Positions 7,253 through 13,542 of a stretch of DNA of 52,503 nt are shown one piece after another (the first letter of the stretch is position 1; every line of letters starts with the position of its first letter). This stretch comes from Clostridia bacterium. Lineage in GTDB: Bacteria; Bacillota; Clostridia; TANB77; CAG-465. The DNA lies in contig JAFXHJ010000008.1 of assembly GCA_017536445.1 (NCBI GenBank), forward strand, positions 1 through 52,503, read 5' to 3'. Both the position numbers and the translations under genes were made by a program. Below the pieces are notes generated by a model. That model was not told where the DNA came from. It worked only from the letters and a program-made list of their open reading frames with translations, and searched no databases.

Positions 7253-8980
7253 ATGGGTTATTCAGATTTGGAACATTTCAAAGAAGATTTTAATGCATCA
7301 GATTATTTTGTAGGAATCACAGAATCATTAATAGATAAATTATTAGAATACGAGTATATCTCTTCTTTTAAGTTACCACATTATATTCATAAACTTACAA
7401 ATAATATATCTGAACTAAGAATTGATACAAATAATCCTTATGAATACAAAACAGGATATTATGACGCAAACAAAAAAGAGCTATATATAAAGAACACAAA
7501 AAATGTACCAGCCACCTACTTACGTTTGTTATATGCGTTAACAACAACAGAAGTGGATAATAATGTGTATGAAACTGGATACGCAACAACTAAATTATCT
7601 ACAGAAAACTATAAACTTTGTCATTATAACTTTGGTATAAACCGTGCTATAATGTCTAACTTGGTATACAAACTATGTAATTTAGTTCCTTCTTCATTAC
7701 AAATAATGGAAACTAGACAAACAAACACGCATAACTTTTTAGGGTTTAAAATCGAATCCCAAAACGATATGTATTATTTAGAAGGTAAAATTCTAAGCGA
7801 ACTTTGTTATGTTTTAGATTTAGATCAAGAAGTTTTATACAATGGTCTATTTACAAGACATCCTATGAAAATATTAAACAAAGCCTTTAAGAAGAAGAAA
7901 TTTACACGCAGTGAAGATTTTCTTATTGTTTTAGATAACATTAGTAGAAAATATTCTACATACAACAAACTTGTATTCTTATCTCAAAAGTTAAATGATA
8001 ACTATGTTGAATATAAAAAGAATGTTTTAACAAGTGATGTTAATGATATACATAAAGAGCAGGCTTTAATAGAACAAGAAATTGCGTTTGTTCTTGAAAA
8101 ATTAAAAAGAGATAGCGAAGTTATAAAACCATCTGAAGACGACGAAAATGAAATAATAGTTGAAGATTTAGATGATGTTTATGAATATACTTCTGGACTT
8201 GCAGAGACTATACAAAATCTATATGACGAGTTAAGAGAACAAATTATATATATACAAGATATTTTAGCAGAACAACTTATCGAAAGTTCTAAGCACTTAT
8301 CTTATACTCTTTATGCAAGTCGTTTAAAATGTTTTAACAATCTACTTATAGTACCTAACAAGAGATTAAGCGATAAAATTGAAGAAATAATAATGTTTAA
8401 ACTAATGCCTGAGTCTGAAGTTACTGGAAGCAATCTTGTAGATAAAATTAAGTTTGCTTTAATAGAACAAATTCTTGCAGAACGAGATTACTCAGATATA
8501 TCTAATACCTTCTCTTTCTACAATATCGACTCATTAGAAAATGCTGAAAAAGGTTCATGTTTAATTATACTTAATTCTTCAAGACCACCTTCTAAAATAT
8601 TAGAGATTTCTGGTTTAGACGAGGCTGGTCACAATTATACTTTAACACCAGTTCCATTAGATAATTTAAATCATATATTGAATACTGGATATTCTGCTTT
8701 CTTTGTTGGAAATATAGAAAAGTTATATACTGACTTAAAAAACAATTATAAAAAGTTTTCAAATATACCTTTGGAACAAATTTATGTATTTGAATATGAT
8801 TCAAAAAAATATCTTTTAGTTCATACAAATAACGGTCCGCATATAGTTTCATTCTCTTCGCAAGCGATTAGGAACTTTCAATTACAACCGTTATCTGAAA
8901 AATATAAAGTATTTGGTAAATCTGTAGTTAAATCTAGAGAAAAGACTTCTTCTTCATTACCTACTTTATATAAAAAGTAA
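7253..8980 (+). CDS. Unrecognised cytoplasmic protein, 575 aa
   Basis: I do not recognise the family. The start MGYSDLEHF follows a good ribosome site (CGGAGGATAAAAATG). There is no signal peptide or membrane helix. It is a soluble, Leu/Asn/Tyr-rich protein with a charged central part (about 245-340) that looks helical and coiled-coil-like (contains IEQEIAFVLEKLKRD and an acidic patch EDDENEIIVEDLDD). A Ser/Lys-rich C-terminus follows. It is monocistronic, with its own promoter and a bidirectional terminator at 9040-9069, so it is not tied to neighbouring pathways. Base composition matches the local AT-rich background, which argues for a resident gene. Confidence 0.7.
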   Translation: MGYSDLEHFKEDFNASDYFVGITESLIDKLLEYEYISSFKLPHYIHKLTNNISELRIDTNNPYEYKTGYYDANKKELYIKNTKNVPATYLRLLYALTTTEVDNNVYETGYATTKLSTENYKLCHYNFGINRAIMSNLVYKLCNLVPSSLQIMETRQTNTHNFLGFKIESQNDMYYLEGKILSELCYVLDLDQEVLYNGLFTRHPMKILNKAFKKKKFTRSEDFLIVLDNISRKYSTYNKLVFLSQKLNDNYVEYKKNVLTSDVNDIHKEQALIEQEIAFVLEKLKRDSEVIKPSEDDENEIIVEDLDDVYEYTSGLAETIQNLYDELREQIIYIQDILAEQLIESSKHLSYTLYASRLKCFNNLLIVPNKRLSDKIEEIIMFKLMPESEVTGSNLVDKIKFALIEQILAERDYSDISNTFSFYNIDSLENAEKGSCLIILNSSRPPSKILEISGLDEAGHNYTLTPVPLDNLNHILNTGYSAFFVGNIEKLYTDLKNNYKKFSNIPLEQIYVFEYDSKKYLLVHTNNGPHIVSFSSQAIRNFQLQPLSEKYKVFGKSVVKSREKTSSSLPTLYKK

Positions 8981-9039
8981 ATAAAAAAGATTAAGTAAAA
9001 ACAAAATTATTATGAAAACTAAAAAGAATAGTATAAACT

Positions 9040-9069
9040 AAAAAGAGAGCGATTTATCGCTCTCTTTTT
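9040..9069. terminator. Bidirectional intrinsic terminator
   Basis: A 13-bp stem (AAAAAGAGAGCGA / TCGCTCTCTTTTT) with loop TTTA lies between the convergent genes ending at 8980 (+) and 9080 (-). It has A- and T-runs on both sides. Confidence 0.9.
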
Positions 9070-9079
9070 ATATTTAATT

Positions 9080-9820
9080 TTAAATTGCAGTACACATTAC
9101 GACCGTGTCTCTACAGATTTTTTTGATGACGCATTTCTCATCTTTGTAATAAACAGTATCGCCATTTGCTACTACAGTTCCTTCTGGTCTAGGTATTTTT
9201 CTCCTTCCTCTGTTGTCGTATACAGAGACGTTTTTGTTGAATGCAAGTACACACTGCTTACCTACTATTCTTGCAGGCAGTTCAATGTCTTCGTTTTTTT
9301 GCTCCGTTTCAGTATTTACAGGGACAATTACCGGTGCATCTTCCTGCTTTGAAGCAAGTTCTCTGATGTGTTTATCGATCTGGGCATATGCTGCAACACG
9401 TGCTCTCGATACCGAAAGCAATTCCACGTTAAGCTCTTTCAGTTTTGCCTTAAAACTTTGGTCTCTATCGCAAGTGATAAGTCTAATGGTATATCCTTTC
9501 TTATGATACTTTTCCACTGTGTATACCACCTGTTCATCAACCGCCCAACTTCGAATAGCATCGCTGGCAACTTCTACGTGTAGCATAGGATTGCGTATAT
9601 TACCTTCAATAAACTTGTAAATTTCTTTACAATTATCGTTGTTACGTCTTCCCACGCTGATTTCATGACTCACGCCTTCGGGAATAATGAGTGTCACCAA
9701 CCCTTCTTGCAAGGTTTTCTTAAAAAGTTCAAAGTGATTGCTAAGAGCCGAGGTATCCCACACCTCATACTGTCCAGTCCGTCTCCTAAACAGATTCATA
9801 ATAAACCTAAATACTGCCAT
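9080..9820 (-). CDS. PIN-domain-like protein with C-terminal beta domain, 246 aa
   Basis: The N-terminal 140 residues look like a PIN nuclease fold: VWDTSAL with Asp22, acidic residues at Glu48 and Glu53, Asp95 (AVDEQ), and a late LITCDRDQSF motif with Asp118 and Asp120. Such domains are metal-dependent RNases, often in toxins or RNA-processing factors. After a polar linker (about 155-180) a small beta-rich region (187-246) resembles a nucleic-acid-binding appendix. No antitoxin-like partner is adjacent. The protein starts MAVFRFIMNLFRRR, basic and hydrophobic. Its DNA is visibly richer in C and G than its neighbours, which suggests transfer or different codon selection. The nuclease call is inference. 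Confidence 0.55.
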   Translation of the reverse strand: MAVFRFIMNLFRRRTGQYEVWDTSALSNHFELFKKTLQEGLVTLIIPEGVSHEISVGRRNNDNCKEIYKFIEGNIRNPMLHVEVASDAIRSWAVDEQVVYTVEKYHKKGYTIRLITCDRDQSFKAKLKELNVELLSVSRARVAAYAQIDKHIRELASKQEDAPVIVPVNTETEQKNEDIELPARIVGKQCVLAFNKNVSVYDNRGRRKIPRPEGTVVANGDTVYYKDEKCVIKKICRDTVVMCTAI

Positions 9821-9884
9821 AGTTTTGTTTTTCTCCTTTTTAAAATTTAGTTAAATTTTTAAATAAACGCACGGCTACAAATAT

Positions 9885-9913
9885 ATTGTACCACTTTTTA
9901 AGTGTTATGTCAA
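9885..9913 (-). promoter_or_regulatory. Promoter of the PIN-like gene with inverted repeat in the spacer
   Basis: On the minus strand TTGACA (9913-9908), 17 bp, then TACAAT (9890-9885). The spacer holds an inverted repeat CACTT-N3-AAGTG (9892-9904), where a repressor could sit between the two boxes. Confidence 0.7.
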
Positions 9914-9962
9914 TCATTGCCGCGTTTTGTTCGTGTTTTCAAGTTGTTTTATTTCTTTTTCG

Positions 9963-9991
9963 TTGACTTTTATATCGTTTTTTAATATAAT
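9963..9991 (+). promoter_or_regulatory. Sigma-A promoter of the ttcA-family gene
   Basis: TTGACT (9963-9968), 17 bp, TATAAT (9986-9991). Transcription should begin near 9998, only about 10 bases before the start codon, so the ribosome site GGTGAT is at the very 5' end of the mRNA. This rules out the longer open frame that begins at 9927. Confidence 0.8.
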
Positions 9992-10007
9992 TTTATTTGG
10001 TGATTTT

Positions 10008-10772
10008 ATGTTACAAAAAATAATTGGAAAAACAAAAAGGGCAATAGAAGACTTTAATATGATAGATGAAGGTGACAAAATAGCTGTTGGATTATCTGGT
10101 GGTAAAGATAGTATTACACTTTTATATGCGTTGTATTATCTTCAAAAATTTTATAAAAAACATTTTACTATAATGGCAATAACTATACATACTGGAAGCA
10201 ATAACTTTGATACAACAGAACTTCAAAGAATCTGTGATGAACTAGGTATAGAATATTTAGTATTTAACTCTAACATAGCAGATGTTGTATTCAACATTCG
10301 CAAAGAGGAAAATCCTTGTTCTTTATGTGCTAATATGCGTAGAGGTATGTTAAATAGCTTGGCTGTAGAACATGGGTGCACTAAAGTAGCATTGGGGCAT
10401 CATATGGACGATGTAATGGAAACGTTTATGATGTCACTTCTTCTAAACGGAAGAATACACACCTTTGCACCGGTTACATATCTTAGCAGAAGTAATGTAA
10501 AAACTATTCGTCCAATGATCTATGTAGAAGAAAAATTAATACGTGCCGTAGCAAGAGAAAAGAACTTCCCTGTTCATCCAAAAACTTGCCCTGCGGACGG
10601 GTTTACTAAAAGAGATTATATGTCTGATTTAATACACAATTTACAAAAAGATATTCCTAGAATAAAAGAGCATATTTTTGGAGCCATTAAACGTTCTAAA
10701 ATAGAAGGATGGGTTAGAGAACCTGAAGAGGAAAAATTAGATCTTCCTGAAGTGAACGAAGAGTTAGATTAA
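10008..10772 (+). CDS. TtcA-family tRNA 2-thiocytidine synthetase
   Basis: PP-loop ATPase that adenylates and thiolates a tRNA base (C32 in the TtcA branch). The 254 residues carry the PP-loop SGGKDS (30-35), the CSLC pair Cys104/Cys107, the motif GHHMDD (130-135) and a third Cys (194) in PKTCPADG. These Cys residues are expected to bind a [4Fe-4S] cluster. The start is ATG 10008, fixed by the promoter and by GGTGAT. It is monocistronic, divergent from the PIN-like gene, and ends in the terminator 10805-10828. Members of this family are often annotated generically as tRNA 2-thiocytidine biosynthesis proteins; the exact base modified here is inferred. Confidence 0.85.
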   Translation: MLQKIIGKTKRAIEDFNMIDEGDKIAVGLSGGKDSITLLYALYYLQKFYKKHFTIMAITIHTGSNNFDTTELQRICDELGIEYLVFNSNIADVVFNIRKEENPCSLCANMRRGMLNSLAVEHGCTKVALGHHMDDVMETFMMSLLLNGRIHTFAPVTYLSRSNVKTIRPMIYVEEKLIRAVAREKNFPVHPKTCPADGFTKRDYMSDLIHNLQKDIPRIKEHIFGAIKRSKIEGWVREPEEEKLDLPEVNEELD

Positions 10773-10804
10773 ATCTATAATATAATGTATTTTATTTAAT
10801 ATTT

Positions 10805-10828
10805 GGAAGCAAGCTTACGCTTGCTTCC
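10805..10828. terminator. Intrinsic terminator after ttcA-like gene, overlapping the opposing stop codon
   Basis: A 10-bp stem GGAAGCAAGC / GCTTGCTTCC with loop TTAC is followed by TTTCTTCTTT. The last codons and the stop of the convergent gene (10815-11258) are inside the stem. Confidence 0.85.
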
Positions 10829-11258
10829 TTTCTTCTTTAAACTCTTTCGTACTAATTACTTGAGTAGTATTCATATAATAGTCATGGCTAGACATAACAT
10901 CTTCTAGTCTGCTTTTTATATCACATATATCATAACAATTTATTATATATCCATTAAAATTATTAATATCTAAAAATTTATTTACATTAGAAACAAACTT
11001 CTCGTTACCATGTACTACAAATACAAATTCTTCTTCATCATAATTATTAAGCATATTTTCATTTAGCCATTCACTATAATACATTCTATCCTCTATTCTT
11101 TTATAAAATTTAGATATTATACTTTTAACTTTTTTAGTTTCATTTTTTTCGTTTATATATATAATTTTCACATTATCCAAATTATTAGAAATATAATTAT
11201 TAGCAATGATACAAGCATGTGTAGTATTTACCGTAAAACAACATAATTTATTCTTCAT
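10815..11258 (-). CDS. Unrecognised protein, 147 aa
   Basis: I do not recognise the family. It is a small soluble protein with alternating strand/helix pattern (VKIIYINEK, EEFVFVVHGNEKFV, FNGYIINCYDICDI), perhaps a Rossmann-like alpha/beta fold, with several Cys and many Asn. The ribosome site is GAGAGGTAAAAACAAATG, and a good promoter lies upstream. It is divergent from spoIIR. It ends inside the shared terminator. Confidence 0.65.
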   Translation of the reverse strand: MKNKLCCFTVNTTHACIIANNYISNNLDNVKIIYINEKNETKKVKSIISKFYKRIEDRMYYSEWLNENMLNNYDEEEFVFVVHGNEKFVSNVNKFLDINNFNGYIINCYDICDIKSRLEDVMSSHDYYMNTTQVISTKEFKEERKQA

Positions 11259-11283
11259 TTGTTTTTACCTCTCTTATATAAAT

Positions 11284-11312
11284 ATATTACCAGTTATTTC
11301 CAGTGTAGTCAA
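11284..11312 (-). promoter_or_regulatory. Sigma-A promoter of the 147-aa gene
   Basis: On the minus strand TTGACT (11312-11307), 17 bp, TAATAT (11289-11284), 25 bp before the start codon. Confidence 0.65.
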
Positions 11313-11333
11313 CGAAATATTTTATACACTTTT

Positions 11334-11363
11334 GTATAATTTTGGTAATTTTCTCACATAATA
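11334..11363 (+). promoter_or_regulatory. Forespore-type (sigma-G/F-like) promoter of spoIIR
   Basis: GTATA (11334-11338), 18 bp, CATAATA (11357-11363). This fits the sigma-G consensus and partly fits sigma-F, whose GG at the start of the -10 is absent. In Bacillus spoIIR is transcribed in the forespore by sigma-F. No sigma-A -35 box is present at 17 bp. Confidence 0.55.
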
Positions 11364-11379
11364 CTTTTAGGTGATACCA

Positions 11380-11931
11380 ATGAAAAAATATAAATTTACT
11401 TTATACATATTTATACTTGCGTTTTTTATATTAAATATTACATTAATGCTTAATATATTTAATGCAAAAAACAATATCGACAGCTATATTAGATTACATA
11501 TCGTTGCAAATAGTGACAGTATTTCTGATCAAATACTAAAACTTCAAGTCACCAAAAACATAAACGAATATATTGCTAAAACAACTAAGAGTATATCCGA
11601 TAAAAAAGACTACCTATTTGTAATACAAAATAATATATATAACATATTATCTATAGCTCAAGATACAATTACAAGCAACAATTCAAATTATAAAGTTTCT
11701 GCACTAATTGGAAATATTAAACACGAGGATAAAAAATATAATAATAAGTTAATGGAAGCCGGAACATATCTTTCATTAAAAGTTATTATCGGCGATGGCA
11801 ACGGCGAAAACTGGTGGACTTTATTATATCCTTCGCTTCCAAATGAATTATCCATAGAAGATTCTTTGTCTAACGAAAACATACATTTTAAATCTAAAAT
11901 ATTTGAATTATTTAAGGGATTATTTGACTAA
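11380..11931 (+). CDS. spoIIR: Stage II sporulation protein R
   Basis: Forespore-secreted signalling protein that triggers SpoIIGA to process pro-sigma-E in the mother cell. The 183 residues have an N-terminal hydrophobic anchor/signal (about 6-27), the hallmark RLHIVANSDS (39-48 region), and the later GDGNGENWWTLLYP segment typical of the family. The ATG at 11380 is preferred over the in-frame GTG at 11371, because that GTG is part of the ribosome site AGGTGAT. It is monocistronic, ending in the terminator at 11931-11965. Its presence implies that the organism forms, or descends from formers of, endospores. Confidence 0.92.
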   Translation: MKKYKFTLYIFILAFFILNITLMLNIFNAKNNIDSYIRLHIVANSDSISDQILKLQVTKNINEYIAKTTKSISDKKDYLFVIQNNIYNILSIAQDTITSNNSNYKVSALIGNIKHEDKKYNNKLMEAGTYLSLKVIIGDGNGENWWTLLYPSLPNELSIEDSLSNENIHFKSKIFELFKGLFD

Positions 11932-11965
11932 AAAGGCAACTATCTTACGATAGTCGCCTTTTTTA
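11931..11965. terminator. Intrinsic terminator between spoIIR and the 11968 gene
   Basis: Stem AAAAGGC-A-ACTATC / GATAGT-C-GCCTTTT with loop TTAC and one mismatch, then a T-run. It serves the convergent gene too. Confidence 0.85.
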
Positions 11966-11967
11966 TG

Positions 11968-13437
11968 TTATTTTATATATAATGCTGGTCTAAAACCTAA
12001 CAATCTTCCTTCTACTGAAGTTGGATCAATTCCCGAACGATATGCAACAGTACAGTTTGTTCCAGTCATACCCGCAGTTCCTCCACGTTGTACGCGTTTA
12101 TCTGTAGAATTCCCCTCCATTGTTAATTCAGAAACATTACCTGCCATATCATATATATTAAATATATTTGCCTTTTTATATCCGCCTGTACTTAACAAAT
12201 ACCATCTATCTGTAAGTAATGGTTTAGATATAAAATTCCCCCAAGGGCCCCAATAATATACATACACCGCATATTTAGTATTAGGATTCGCCTCATCTTG
12301 ATCTATAACCACTTCTTTAAATACACCTCTTTCTTCTGTATCTAGTATATTTAAATTTGGATTCAACTCCGTCCACCAATCAAGAGTCCTATCCCATTGT
12401 ACGCCATATGTTAATGTAGAAACTACTCCATATGTCGTTTCTTCTTTTGGATATAATGCTCTAGAAAGTGATACCGCTCCATCGTCTCTTACTTCATTAC
12501 TCATTGATGATCCCCATGCCGGTTCATTATATGGATATTTCCCCATAGTAACCGATAGATCTTTATATGTTCCATCAGATATCTTTACTCTTTTTGCTAT
12601 ATATCCATGCCAAGTTCCGTTTAATGTAAAATATTCCGTTTCCGAACCACCCATCTCATATCGAGCCATATAAAAGCCACCATATTTCTTTACGCTTTCA
12701 TACATAGCTGTTGCTTCTTGTAATGTTTTAGAGGATACATAACTTGTATTTTGTGTTGCGCTTGGCATATTATTTTCATCTAGTAACAGTTCCCAATATC
12801 CTTCTCCACCCAACTCGTAAGATATTTGTGATTCTTCGTTTAAGAAATCTTGCCTTCTAAATTGAGTTTCAAATTTATCTCTATCTACTGGAATCCACAC
12901 AAATTGATTTCTGTTTTCTAATGAATGTTGATGATTTGGATCTACTGTAGCTATGTTTGTTACTCCGTCTTCTATCTCTTCCTCTGTTAGTGCATATATT
13001 ACTAGTCCGTTATTCTTTTTTCCTTCGTTAGGATATGGTGATTTTACAAATCCTATTGGTATTGGCACTCCATCTGATGTTATTTCTCTCACACTTGCTT
13101 TCCATTCCTCTGGAACGTCTATTTTTATACTTACAGCTACTCCTTTATTTGTAACTTCTATTACATATTTGTCTTTATCTATTTTATTATCTGTAATTAC
13201 TTTGTCTACTGCTTCTTGTAGTTTTGCAACTTCTCTTTCTCCAGCTGCATATGCATCCGCCCATGCAATCGATGCAATTTGCTCAACTTGTTTTATATCT
13301 GTTTTATTAACAGCATCAGATGCTTGATTTATTATATTTGTATTGTTTAATGTTATTACTACACTTGCCGCTAAAATTACCATAACTATTATGGTAATAA
13401 CCAGTACTATTAGCGATATACCTTTTTTCTTTTGCAT
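11968..13437 (-). CDS. Prepilin-like surface protein with FGE-sulfatase/C-type-lectin-like tail, 489 aa
   Basis: It begins MQKKKGISLIVLVITIIVMV, the same class III leader as the other surface proteins here, with helix to about residue 30 and a linker to about 130. The remainder (about 185-489) resembles the formylglycine-generating-enzyme / C-type-lectin fold: FVWIPVDRDKF early, GGFYMARYEMG, then NIYDMAGNVSEL, RVQRGGTAG and a final GFRPALYIK. In other bacteria that fold often serves as a ligand-binding or diversified surface domain. No reverse transcriptase or template repeat is visible, so this is not shown to be diversified. It has its own promoter, and its gene follows the PBP1A terminator. 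Confidence 0.75.
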   Translation of the reverse strand: MQKKKGISLIVLVITIIVMVILAASVVITLNNTNIINQASDAVNKTDIKQVEQIASIAWADAYAAGEREVAKLQEAVDKVITDNKIDKDKYVIEVTNKGVAVSIKIDVPEEWKASVREITSDGVPIPIGFVKSPYPNEGKKNNGLVIYALTEEEIEDGVTNIATVDPNHQHSLENRNQFVWIPVDRDKFETQFRRQDFLNEESQISYELGGEGYWELLLDENNMPSATQNTSYVSSKTLQEATAMYESVKKYGGFYMARYEMGGSETEYFTLNGTWHGYIAKRVKISDGTYKDLSVTMGKYPYNEPAWGSSMSNEVRDDGAVSLSRALYPKEETTYGVVSTLTYGVQWDRTLDWWTELNPNLNILDTEERGVFKEVVIDQDEANPNTKYAVYVYYWGPWGNFISKPLLTDRWYLLSTGGYKKANIFNIYDMAGNVSELTMEGNSTDKRVQRGGTAGMTGTNCTVAYRSGIDPTSVEGRLLGFRPALYIK

Positions 13438-13464
13438 ATTATTTTCCCCTTTTCCTTTGATTAT

Positions 13465-13493
13465 ATATTACTATATATATATTATTATTTCAA
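13465..13493 (-). promoter_or_regulatory. Promoter of the 11968-13437 surface protein gene
   Basis: On the minus strand TTGAAA (13493-13488), 17 bp, TAATAT (13470-13465), followed by the ribosome site AAAGGGGAAA. It lies directly after the PBP1A terminator. Confidence 0.6.
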
Positions 13494-13504
13494 TAGATTA
13501 CAAT

Positions 13505-13535
13505 AAAAGAGTTGCACCTCACGTACAACTCTTTT
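13505..13535 (-). terminator. Intrinsic terminator of the PBP1A gene
   Basis: AAAAGAGTTG pairs with CAACTCTTTT (complementary arms on either strand) around an 11-base loop. A T-run follows on the minus strand. It lies 8 bp after the stop codon. Confidence 0.8.
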
Positions 13536-13542
13536 ATTCTGT

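Noticed and set aside
9927-10007. Longer ttcA-like protein beginning at 9927
   Set aside because: The promoter TTGACT-N17-TATAAT lies inside it, and the extra residues are hydrophobic noise.
11354-11363. Canonical sigma-F -10 box before spoIIR
   Set aside because: The GG pair is missing at the 15-bp spacing; the sigma-G spacing gives a better match.
11968-13437. Diversity-generating retroelement target
   Set aside because: No reverse transcriptase, accessory gene or matching template repeat is in the window. Only the lectin-like fold hint remains.
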